Source of the DNA: an uncultured Clostridia bacterium
GTDB taxonomy: Bacteria > Bacillota > Clostridia > Oscillospirales > Ruminococcaceae
NCBI GenBank assembly: GCA_947177695.1
Contig: CAMWVO010000026.1
Coordinates: forward strand, 1 to 11,585
DNA length: 11,585 bases
Reading direction: 5' to 3'
Below are positions 1 to 6,537 of this stretch, piece by piece. The position numbers were made by a program, and so were the translations under genes. The notes beneath the pieces were generated by a model that searched no databases, was not told where the DNA came from, and saw only the letters and a program-made list of their open reading frames with translations. The first letter of the stretch is position 1. Every line of letters starts with the position of its first letter.

Positions 1-220
1 TGTCCTTATTTGCATATGTTTCAGGCGATAATTTGATGTCATCAACATCATGCAGCAGCGCGGCTAACTGAACGATCATTAAATCTGCATTTTCCTGTTC
101 TGCAATTCTCGCTGCCATTTTGTATACTCTCAAAGTATGGAAATAATCATGACCGCTGTAATCATTATTAAAAGTATTTCTGACAAATTCGAGAGCATAG
201 TTAATTATTGTTTTATCCAT
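1..220 (-). CDS. HD-domain phosphohydrolase, N-terminal part (3' end cut by window edge)
   Basis: The first 73 codons are visible; the gene continues beyond position 1. Near the N terminus is a GHDYFHTLRV segment (first metal-ligand histidine about residue 28), followed by AALLHDVDD (His57-Asp58). This is the classic HD metal-binding pair of the HD phosphohydrolase superfamily. Small stand-alone HD proteins with this start are usually cytoplasmic metal-dependent phosphohydrolases of uncertain substrate. The ATG is preceded by GGAGTG at good spacing, and a sigma-A promoter lies at 268-296. Nothing links it functionally to the genes to the right, which start more than 500 bases away on the other strand. 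Family assignment is secure from the two motifs; the substrate cannot be read. Confidence 0.85.
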   Translation of the reverse strand, partial: MDKTIINYALEFVRNTFNNDYSGHDYFHTLRVYKMAARIAEQENADLMIVQLAALLHDVDDIKLSPETYANKD

Positions 221-267
221 AAAACACTCCTATAAATTCCGATTTTCAATCAATTGCCTGATAAAAA

Positions 268-296
268 ATAATACCACACAATAACCAAAAAGTCAA
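268..296 (-). promoter_or_regulatory. Sigma-A promoter of the HD-domain gene
   Basis: Read on the minus strand: -35 TTGACT (plus 291-296), a 17-bp spacer, and -10 TATTAT (plus 268-273). It lies about 50 bases upstream of the ATG at 220 and points into the HD gene. Confidence 0.7.
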
Positions 297-300
297 CTTG

Positions 301-676
301 CATATGATGTGAACGGCAAACAGATATGTATAATCACAATAAACCACAAGATGATTTTTTTAGAAACAAGCCCCAAATCACAACAGCTTGGGTACGAATA
401 CAGTATCCGCATTGTCCGTGCCAACGGTTAAAATACTTTGTATACCGTATAGTCCGATAAGCGTCAAGCTTGTTGAAAATACCGAGGCTCTCCGCGCCAT
501 TCCTACGTCTGCCATAGCCTTACACTCTGTTGAAATGAGTATAAGGCTATTTTATTAAATGACGCATATTTTGACCTGCCATACAGGAAATATTAATACG
601 CAATTTTACAGTAAAAGTTCACAACAATCCCGTAAATCACACATCGAATTTGTTTAAAAATTACAAATATTTGCTC
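301..676. other. Gene-poor region with a possible small ORF or gene remnant and a hairpin
   Basis: No convincing gene. On the minus strand, 515-378 is an ATG-started frame of 45 codons with a hydrophobic middle (SLTLIGLYGIQSIL), but no clear ribosome binding site. On the plus strand an open frame without a start runs from 364 to a TAA at about 553. Position 514-550 is a near-perfect hairpin. The combination of a short open frame in each direction ending at or near a hairpin resembles decayed mobile-element or gene-tail sequence more than a functional gene. I do not recognise a family. Confidence 0.3.
514..550 (+). terminator. Strong hairpin, terminator-like or mobile-element end
   Basis: Arms 514-526 and 538-550 pair over 13 positions with one mismatch (ATAGCCTTA against TAAGGCTAT at the base) around an 11-nt loop. 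On the plus strand the stem is followed by TTTATTAAAT, a weak U-tract. No plus-strand gene ends just upstream, so it may instead be the end of a lost gene or a subterminal hairpin of a vanished element. Confidence 0.4.
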
Positions 677-677
677 T

Positions 678-698
678 AAACCGACTAAAAGTCGATTT
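678..698. promoter_or_regulatory. TetR operator 1 (upstream of the -35)
   Basis: A 21-bp palindrome centred at 688 with core GACT-AAA-AGTC and one mismatched pair (681/695). It lies just upstream of the -35 box. Its left 16 bases are repeated exactly in operator 2, 59 bp downstream. It is the likely binding site for the TetR protein encoded at 770. Confidence 0.7.
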
Positions 699-702
699 TC
701 TA

Positions 703-731
703 TTGACAAATTCTATGGTATCATTTATAAT
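703..731 (+). promoter_or_regulatory. Sigma-A promoter of the TetR-ABC operon
   Basis: Consensus -35 TTGACA (703-708), 17-bp spacer and consensus -10 TATAAT (726-731). The expected start site near 738 falls inside operator 2, so a repressor bound there would block initiation. Confidence 0.85.
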
Positions 732-735
732 TAAG

Positions 736-758
736 AAAACCGACTAAAAGTCAGTTTT
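736..758. promoter_or_regulatory. TetR operator 2 (overlapping the start site)
   Basis: A 23-bp palindrome centred at 747, with the same GACT-AAA-AGTC core as operator 1 and one mismatched pair (741/753). It lies between the -10 box and the ribosome binding site GGAGG (759-763) of the TetR gene. Confidence 0.75.
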
Positions 759-769
759 GGAGGTGCACA

Positions 770-1366
770 ATGAAAGGCGATAAAGGTGAAAAAAGAAAAC
801 AGGAGCTTTTAAAAATTGCATACCGTCTGATCATATCAAAGGGCTACGAGGAAACCAGCATTGACGAGATCATTGCGGAGGCGCAGATCGCCAAGGGAAC
901 GTTCTATTATCATTTTAAAAGCAAGGAAGAAATGCTTGAAGCTCTGATAAATATGATGATAACGGAACAGACCGAACGGGCGAAACAGGTCTTGTCTGCT
1001 CCGCTGCCAATTCCTCAAAAAACCGTTGCGGTCATTACGTCGTTAAGACCCAATTCGGACGAGGCAACCATTCAGGACGCGCTTAACAGAAAAGACAACA
1101 TAGCTATGCACGAAAAAATAAACAGGCGCATTATTGACGAGGCTGTCCCGATTTTGAGCGAGGTGGTGGCGGAGGGTATCGCACAGGGAATACTTGACTG
1201 CGACAACATAAACGAACGTGTAAGAATGATACTGATAATCAGCAGCGATATGTTCAATCACGCAAGCTTTACATCTGCCGACATAGACGTTTTTATTGAT
1301 ACGGTGGAAAAAATTCTGGGAGCGAAAAAAGATACATTCGGTTTTATCCGCCAGCTTATAAGGTAA
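770..1366 (+). CDS. TetR/AcrR-family transcriptional regulator
   Basis: A 198-residue protein with an N-terminal TetR-type helix-turn-helix: the TSIDEIIAEAQIAKGTFYYHF segment (about residues 29-49) carries the family hallmark G-T-[FIL]-Y-x-[HY]-F. The C-terminal two thirds is a variable, mostly helical ligand and dimer domain with no further match I recognise. The start is fixed by GGAGG six bases upstream. The promoter carries two near-identical palindromes flanking the -35/-10, so autorepression and co-control of the ABC genes is the simplest reading. The stop is followed after 13 bases by the ATPase start used here, giving a compact operon. The inducer is unknown; in such TetR-ABC cassettes it is often a toxic small molecule or peptide handled by the transporter. 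Confidence 0.93.
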   Translation: MKGDKGEKRKQELLKIAYRLIISKGYEETSIDEIIAEAQIAKGTFYYHFKSKEEMLEALINMMITEQTERAKQVLSAPLPIPQKTVAVITSLRPNSDEATIQDALNRKDNIAMHEKINRRIIDEAVPILSEVVAEGIAQGILDCDNINERVRMILIISSDMFNHASFTSADIDVFIDTVEKILGAKKDTFGFIRQLIR

Positions 1367-1379
1367 TATGGAGGTCACT

Positions 1380-2141
1380 ATGGAAAAAGAGGTTATTATT
1401 TCGGCTCGGCATTTAAAAAAGGTTTTCGGCTCGGGAGAAAGCGAACAGGTAGTCTATTCGGATTTTGACATTGACATTTACAAGGGCGATTTTACGGTAA
1501 TAATGGGCGCGTCGGGTGCGGGAAAATCCACGCTTATGTATTCTCTTTCGGGAATGGATAAGCCCAACGCGGGTACGGTCACTTTCTGCGGAACGGAAAT
1601 AACGGGAATGACCAGCGACGAGCTTGCCGTATTCCGCAGAAAAAACTGCGGCTTTGTTTTTCAGCAGATATATCTTATCGACAAAATGAGCCTTATGGAC
1701 AACGCTGTTGCCGCAGGAAGCCTTACAAATAAAAATAAAAAGGAGATAACGGATAAAGCAAACGAGCTTTTTGACTTGGTAAATATCCCGTACGCTACAA
1801 GGAAGAAAATGCCGTCCCTTATTTCGGGAGGAGAAGCGCAGAGAGCGGGAATTGTCAGGGCGGCAATAAATTCTCCCGCCGTTATTTTCGGCGACGAGCC
1901 CACGGGCGCGCTTAATTCCAACAATTCCGACGCTGTGCTTGACGTTTTTTCAAAGCTCAATGCAGGCGGACAGAGCGTTATTATGGTAACTCACGATAAA
2001 AAATCCGCTTTGAGAGGAAACAGGGTGGTTTACCTAAAGGATGGAGAAATATTCGGCGACTGCGATCTCGGTACATATTCCGCGGACGATAAGGAGCGCA
2101 CAAAGAAGCTTGAGGATTTCCTTGCGAAAATGGGGTGGTAA
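1380..2141 (+). CDS. ABC transporter ATP-binding protein (MacB/LolD/FtsE-like)
   Basis: A 253-residue ATPase with all nucleotide-binding motifs: Walker A GASGAGKS (43-50), Q-loop FVFQQ (92-96), signature ISGGEAQR (148-155), Walker B AVIFGDEPTG (167-176) and H-loop VTHD (203-206). The signature departs from LSGGQQQR, and the D-loop reads GALN where SALD is usual; both fit divergent clostridial members of the group. An ATG at 1368 is in frame, but the ATG at 1380 is preferred because GGAGG (1370-1374) sits five bases before it and the alignable sequence begins there. The permease starts one base after its stop. With that permease it should form a cytoplasmic ATPase dimer driving an FtsX/MacB-type membrane pair, a group that exports or extracts amphipathic molecules, or signals by mechanotransmission, rather than importing solutes. 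Confidence 0.93.
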   Translation: MEKEVIISARHLKKVFGSGESEQVVYSDFDIDIYKGDFTVIMGASGAGKSTLMYSLSGMDKPNAGTVTFCGTEITGMTSDELAVFRRKNCGFVFQQIYLIDKMSLMDNAVAAGSLTNKNKKEITDKANELFDLVNIPYATRKKMPSLISGGEAQRAGIVRAAINSPAVIFGDEPTGALNSNNSDAVLDVFSKLNAGGQSVIMVTHDKKSALRGNRVVYLKDGEIFGDCDLGTYSADDKERTKKLEDFLAKMGW

Positions 2142-2142
2142 T

Positions 2143-4452
2143 ATGGGCAGTCTTATTTTGCACAATCTGAAAAAATCAAGGGGATCGTTTGTATCATTCG
2201 GAATTGTTATGGCAATCACGGCGCTGATACTCAATACGGCTCTCGTGCTTCTGTTCCAGACCTCGGACGCTTATGACAAGCTTTTCGACGAACTTAATAC
2301 TGCGGAAATAAGCGCGGCAATTCCGTATGCTATGGACAGCGACGAAACAGCGGACGATATTGCGGCTCTTGAGGTTGTAAGCAAAACCGATTCAAACGAG
2401 GCTCTTTTTGCTCAGGCGGCTTTGCAGGAATTTCAAGGTTCCGAATTTACAATGAATACTTTTTTCTACCGTCTTAGTGATGAAAGAGAGCTTTCCCTGC
2501 ATAAAATTTCGGGAGAAACAGGTACTGACAGCGAAATGAACGCCTATATCCCCTTGTATCTTTCCGAGCTTGGGGGCTACAAGATTGGCGAGCCTATCAG
2601 ATATATTATTGACGGAACGGAATACAAGTTTACCGTAAAGGGCATTGTCAGCGAAATGCAGTACGGCAATTACGGCACGGGGTATATCGGGCTGTATCTT
2701 TCCGACAGCGCATACGACAAAATCAAGGACGACGACAATTTTATGCAGGTAAGGGAGTACCTTATAAAGACCGCCGAAAACGCCGATATTGCTTCCGTAA
2801 AAAAATCTGTCAGCAAGCTTTTCAAGGACAGCAATATACCTACTCTCGCCCTTATGGACAGCGTTACCTCAAAGGGCAGCAGGACAATGGTTTCAAGCGC
2901 AATAGTGCTTTTCCTTGCAGCCTTTGCGTTTATTGTACTGCTGGTGAGTATTTTCCTCAGCCGCTTTAAGGTAAAGAACACAATCGACGAGGAAATAAAT
3001 GAAATGGGCGTACTTAAAGGCGTTGGATATACAAGTCCCATGCTTATGTTCAGCCAAGTCATACCCTATGTTATTGTTTGCGGTATCGGACTTATTGCGG
3101 GCGTTGTCTTTTCCTACGGACTTATTCCCACGGTGGCGGGTGTACTTGCCGTTCAGTCGGGCTTTTCCTATACTCCCGTATTTGATATATCCGCGGCTCT
3201 TATTACAGTAGTAACAATTCTTGCTGTAGTGTTCATATTTATTCTGACTGCGGCGGGAAAAATCAAAAAGCTTGAACCTATCAACGCTATACGCGGCATT
3301 GACCCGTTAAAGCCTGCGGCAAAGAACAGCTTCCCACTTGACACGTCAAGCGGCTCGGTGGGCTTTGATCTGATACTTAAACATGCAAGCGAATCTGTGG
3401 GAAGAAACGTGCTTCTTTTCGCGGTAACGTTTGTACTTATGACGCTGCTTGCGTTTACGGGCGTTCTGCTTTTTAATGTGAACGTCCGTCCCGAAAATTT
3501 CCTTACAACTCTTTCCGAGGAGCTTCCCGACGTCAGAGTAAAGGCTGAAAGCGGCAAGACCGAGGAGCTGCTTTCCATACCTGAAATGGAAAATGTCAAA
3601 GCAGTAAAATACGGAGTTTTCTCAATGGAGTATGCGGACGGAAATATTCCCACAATAGTATGCGAGGATTTCTCCCGCCTTGAAAACAACATAATGTACA
3701 AGGGCAGTCACCCGAAAGCTTCCGACGAAATCGCTATAGGAAGCGCGTTTGAAGAGAAATACGGCATAGGCGATAAATTCACTCTTACGCAGGACGGGAA
3801 GGAATATGATTTTACCGTAACGGGCTTTATCCAAAGCGTAAACAACAACGGACTTATTGCGGAGATAACAGATGAGGGCTGCACTAAAATGACCGATGAA
3901 CCTCTGGAAATTTTCAATCTTTATCTTGCGGACGGTGCGGATATTTCCGCCTTTGTCAAAAAGCTGGAGAACGATCATTCCGACCTTGCCGCAAGCGTAA
4001 GCAATGCCGCAGAGGAAACCAAAAGTATGCAGATGATGTATTCGTCGCTTATAACGATCGTTGCGGCGGTGCTTTTCATTATGACCGTGTTTATCGTTAT
4101 GCTCATACTTTATGTTATACTGCGTTCAATGCTCACAAGCATGAAAACGGAATTCGGCATATACAAGGCTATGGGTTTTACAAGCGGTCAGCTTATAACA
4201 AGAACCGTGGGAAGTATTACGCCGGTTGTTTTTGGCAGCGCGCTGGCTTCGGCATTGCTGGGCATACTTTATCTTCCCGCGATGTTTGGCGGTATTTTCG
4301 GCGTACTGGGCGCGGTCAAGAACAATTTTGAAATGCCCGTATTCCTGCTTATTGTTATGGCTGTGATACTGACGGCTGTAAATATCATTATCGGTATTAT
4401 CCTTTGCCGTCCGATAAAAAAGATAAATCCCTATTCGCTTATAAAGGAATGA
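2143..4452 (+). CDS. ABC transporter permease, duplicated FtsX/MacB-type
   Basis: The 769-residue membrane partner of the ATPase. The order is TM1 (about 16-38), an extracytoplasmic region (about 40-245) of MacB periplasmic-core type, three TMs (about 250-272, 304-330, 350-371), then a repeat of the plan: TM5 (about 422-445), a second extracytoplasmic region (446-630) and three TMs (635-660, 690-715, 732-755). Each three-TM block is an FtsX-type domain; coupling-helix-like segments EMGVLKGVGYT (287-297) and EFGIYKAMGFT (670-680) mark both halves. The frame is open from 2041, but the ATG at 2143 is the likely start: GGGGTGG precedes it, it lies one base after the ATPase stop, and MGSLILHNLKKS is the usual opening of this family. 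Length and the two-module layout match clostridial peptide-resistance or efflux permeases. The substrate is not readable. Confidence 0.9.
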   Translation: MGSLILHNLKKSRGSFVSFGIVMAITALILNTALVLLFQTSDAYDKLFDELNTAEISAAIPYAMDSDETADDIAALEVVSKTDSNEALFAQAALQEFQGSEFTMNTFFYRLSDERELSLHKISGETGTDSEMNAYIPLYLSELGGYKIGEPIRYIIDGTEYKFTVKGIVSEMQYGNYGTGYIGLYLSDSAYDKIKDDDNFMQVREYLIKTAENADIASVKKSVSKLFKDSNIPTLALMDSVTSKGSRTMVSSAIVLFLAAFAFIVLLVSIFLSRFKVKNTIDEEINEMGVLKGVGYTSPMLMFSQVIPYVIVCGIGLIAGVVFSYGLIPTVAGVLAVQSGFSYTPVFDISAALITVVTILAVVFIFILTAAGKIKKLEPINAIRGIDPLKPAAKNSFPLDTSSGSVGFDLILKHASESVGRNVLLFAVTFVLMTLLAFTGVLLFNVNVRPENFLTTLSEELPDVRVKAESGKTEELLSIPEMENVKAVKYGVFSMEYADGNIPTIVCEDFSRLENNIMYKGSHPKASDEIAIGSAFEEKYGIGDKFTLTQDGKEYDFTVTGFIQSVNNNGLIAEITDEGCTKMTDEPLEIFNLYLADGADISAFVKKLENDHSDLAASVSNAAEETKSMQMMYSSLITIVAAVLFIMTVFIVMLILYVILRSMLTSMKTEFGIYKAMGFTSGQLITRTVGSITPVVFGSALASALLGILYLPAMFGGIFGVLGAVKNNFEMPVFLLIVMAVILTAVNIIIGIILCRPIKKINPYSLIKE

Positions 4453-4595
4453 GCAGTTCCTGCTGTTTTGCTGATAAAGCTTTTCTGCAAATCCGAGGAT
4501 GCGTGAACTATTATTCCGTCCATGACAAAGAGACAGCGTCTGTTGTTTATGAAATGAAGTACGCTCTTGAACGGCTTGCAGAAACGAAAGTTTAA
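4449..4595 (+). CDS. Small unrecognised ORF overlapping the permease stop
   Basis: A 48-codon frame whose ATG shares bases with the permease TGA (ATGA at 4449-4452), an arrangement typical of translational coupling. An AAGGA lies immediately before the ATG, too close to be an ideal ribosome binding site. The first half is Cys/Ser-rich and unconvincing. The second half (NYYSVHDKETASVVYEMKY and on) is charged, probably helical, and looks like the C terminus of a real protein. The frame ends seven bases before the operon terminator. It may be a small co-translated protein or the leftover tail of a deleted third gene. No family recognised. Confidence 0.35.
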   Translation: MSSSCCFADKAFLQIRGCVNYYSVHDKETASVVYEMKYALERLAETKV

Positions 4596-4601
4596 CATAA
4601 A

Positions 4602-4635
4602 AGCGGTATCGTGAAAATGATACCGCTGTTTTTTA
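4602..4635 (+). terminator. Rho-independent terminator of the TetR-ABC operon
   Basis: A perfect 9-bp stem AGCGGTATC / GATACCGCT with an 8-nt loop, followed directly by G and six T residues. Confidence 0.9.
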
Positions 4636-4683
4636 ATCAAAACAAATGCCTTTAAAGCATAAAGCAATATGTAATATAAGTAT

Positions 4684-4712
4684 TTGATATGCTGTAAGAA
4701 TTCTGATATACT
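4684..4712 (+). promoter_or_regulatory. Sigma-A promoter of the first flavodoxin lipoprotein gene
   Basis: -35 TTGATA (4684-4689), 17-bp spacer and -10 TATACT (4707-4712), lying between the upstream terminator and the gene. No obvious operator palindrome is present. Confidence 0.75.
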
Positions 4713-4745
4713 ATAACTATAAATTGAACGGAGGTTTTGCACAAA

Positions 4746-5447
4746 ATGAAAAAAAGAATATTTTCTGTATTTATTGTATCATCAATTCTGCTTTTGAGCG
4801 CCTGCAGCGGTAATGCTCACGAAGCTCCGTCCGAAAGCCGTTCGGCAAACGCTGCATCTGAAATAACGTCATCGGAAACTGAGGAACAAGTCAAAGAAAC
4901 TGTTACGGAAAACAAAGTGCTTATCGCTTATTTTTCGTGGGCGGAAAATGCCGTTCAGGATAATATTGACGCTATGACGTCGGCAAGCGTGAAAAGTCCC
5001 GGAAATGTTGCACAGCTTGCACAATGGATAGAAAACGAAACAGGAGGCGACTTGTTTTCGATACAGGTAACAGAGCCTTATCCCGCCGACTGGGACGGCT
5101 GCCTTACCCGTGCAAACGAGGAAAAAGCGGACGGGACGCACCCTGATCTTTCGGAAACGCTGGAAAACATTTCGGAATACGATACCGTATTTTTAGGATA
5201 CCCAAATTGGTGGTACAGCTGTCCTATGGCGATTTTTTCTTTTATTGATACCCACGATCTCAGCGATAAGAATATTTACCTTTTTTGCTCTCACGGAACA
5301 GGCGGACTTGCGGGCAGCGTAAGAGATATTACTGCTGCACTTCCCGAATCGGCAGTTATTTCGGATAATGTTTTTCACGTATTTGAAGATGATACAGCAG
5401 GTTCAAAGGAAGATTTGCAGGAATGGCTGAACGGTATTGCAAACTGA
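4746..5447 (+). CDS. Flavodoxin-fold lipoprotein (Flavodoxin_4-like), single domain
   Basis: A 233-residue protein. The signal peptide has a lipobox ending LLLSAC, with the lipidated cysteine at residue 20, so the mature protein should be anchored to the outer face of the membrane. A Ser/Glu-rich spacer (21-55) precedes a flavodoxin-like fold: beta-1 KVLIAYFS (57-64), the DAMTSAS segment typical of this clostridial group, TGGDLFSI, then YDTVFLGYPNWW (about 145-156), which normally cradles the isoalloxazine ring, and a glycine-rich HGTGG loop (183-187). Members are thought to bind FMN and take part in electron transfer. The residues where the phosphate-binding loop is expected read SWAENA instead of S-x-T-G-N-T, so flavin binding is less certain here. 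The ATG at 4746 is used; GGAGG lies 11 bases upstream, somewhat far. A TTG at 4737 is too close to it. Confidence 0.85.
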   Translation: MKKRIFSVFIVSSILLLSACSGNAHEAPSESRSANAASEITSSETEEQVKETVTENKVLIAYFSWAENAVQDNIDAMTSASVKSPGNVAQLAQWIENETGGDLFSIQVTEPYPADWDGCLTRANEEKADGTHPDLSETLENISEYDTVFLGYPNWWYSCPMAIFSFIDTHDLSDKNIYLFCSHGTGGLAGSVRDITAALPESAVISDNVFHVFEDDTAGSKEDLQEWLNGIAN

Positions 5448-5497
5448 ACAGCTTTCATGAGATTTATAATTTCCTAAGCTATTAAAGTAAAAAATAA

Positions 5498-5534
5498 AAC
5501 GTCCCGAAACTCAGAAGATTTTCGGGACGTTTTT
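5498..5534. terminator. Bidirectional terminator between convergent flavodoxin genes
   Basis: A perfect 12-bp stem (AACGTCCCGAAA / TTTCGGGACGTT) with a 10-nt loop. T-runs follow on the plus strand (5530-5534), and A-runs on the left (from about 5488) serve as a T-tract for minus-strand transcripts. It sits between the gene ending at 5447 and the one ending at 5587. Confidence 0.9.
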
Positions 5535-5586
5535 CTGTTTTTAAGGAACTGCCAAACAACGCTTTTTAATGTACGCTTGATCGGTA

Positions 5587-6522
5587 TCATTCAAATTCAA
5601 GTTCAAGACTGTTTACCCATTTCATGACCGTATCCTGCGAATCGCCGCCGTTAAGACGTTTGCCGGTCAGCCATTCCGCGCCGCTTGTAAGCTTTTCAAG
5701 ATTTTTTGCGCTTGAACCCATTCCGCTGCCTCCCGAGGTACAGAAAGGTACGATAGTCTTGCCCGAAAAATCATAGCTTTCCATAAAGGTGCTGACAATT
5801 CTCGGAGCTTCTCCCCACCATATGGGATAGCCTATAAATATAATGTCATACTGCCCCATATTCTCAACAGAACCCGAAATTGCGGGACGTGCATTTGGGT
5901 CGTTCATTTCAATCGTGGAGCGGCTTTTGCTGTCATTGTAATTAAGGTCTGCGGCAGTGTAGGGCGTTTCGGGAACTATCTCGTATATATCCGCATTAAG
6001 ACCGTTTGCAATATGCTCCGCAACGCCCTTCGTGGTGTTGGTGGCAGAGAAATATGCCACAAGTATTTTGCTTTCCTGTACCTCGGGAGCAGTGGTGGTT
6101 GTTACAGTCGTCACGGTCGTTTGAGCTGTTGTTGCCTGCGCTGCTGCGGCTGTTGCTGCCTGTGTTGCTGTGACTGCTTCAGAAATCTGTGTTGCTGCAG
6201 CGGCAGAAACTGCCTGTGTTGTTTCGGCTGTTTCAGCGGTTGTAACAGTCTGTGCTGCGGTGGTCTGCAATTCCTCCGCCGCAGTTTCCGCGGTGGGTAT
6301 TTCCTCGTCAGTTGTTTCCTCTGCCTCTGATACGGAAGCCTCTGTTTCCGTCGGGAGGGTTTCAATATCCGCCGCAGGTTCAGCCGCGTCCTCATCAAAT
6401 GTCAGAACAGCCGCAGAGGTTTCCGCAGCAGAAGTCTGTTCGGTTTGATTTTCGGTATTTCCGCAAGCCGAAAAGCTTGCAAGCATTCCTAAAGAAACCA
6501 AAAAAGCAATTATTTTTTTCAT
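5587..6522 (-). CDS. Flavodoxin lipoprotein with long Ala/Thr/Glu/Gln linker
   Basis: A 311-residue protein. The signal peptide ends FSAC with lipidated Cys20. Residues 21-150 are low complexity, first Glu/Ala/Thr-rich and acidic, then Ala/Thr/Gln/Val-rich, and look like an extended wall-spanning spacer. The flavodoxin domain fills 152-307: ILVAYFSATNTTKGVAEHIA carries a good phosphate-binding loop (SATNTTK, 159-165), followed by YDIIFIGYPIWWGEAP (about 225-240) and the TSGGSGMGSS loop (262-271). Compared with the other two copies this belongs to the shorter, more classical branch, without the DATTSAS insertion, and should bind FMN. GGAGG lies eight bases before the ATG. It follows the flavodoxin-cyclophilin gene after 15 bases, so it is the third gene of the MerR operon. 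The redox partner is unknown. Confidence 0.9.
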   Translation of the reverse strand: MKKIIAFLVSLGMLASFSACGNTENQTEQTSAAETSAAVLTFDEDAAEPAADIETLPTETEASVSEAEETTDEEIPTAETAAEELQTTAAQTVTTAETAETTQAVSAAAATQISEAVTATQAATAAAAQATTAQTTVTTVTTTTAPEVQESKILVAYFSATNTTKGVAEHIANGLNADIYEIVPETPYTAADLNYNDSKSRSTIEMNDPNARPAISGSVENMGQYDIIFIGYPIWWGEAPRIVSTFMESYDFSGKTIVPFCTSGGSGMGSSAKNLEKLTSGAEWLTGKRLNGGDSQDTVMKWVNSLELEFE

Positions 6523-6537
6523 AATGATTACCTCCGT

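Noticed and set aside
3168..3701. 177-codon minus-strand frame opposite the permease gene.
   Set aside because: No ribosome binding site, Ser/Thr-rich shadow composition, and complete overlap with the second module of a well-supported permease.
6013..6524. Long open frames on the plus strand opposite the third flavodoxin gene (Cys/Ser/Ala-rich).
   Set aside because: They mirror the Ala/Thr/Gln low-complexity linker of the minus-strand gene, have no ribosome binding sites, and show biased composition explained by the repeated codons.
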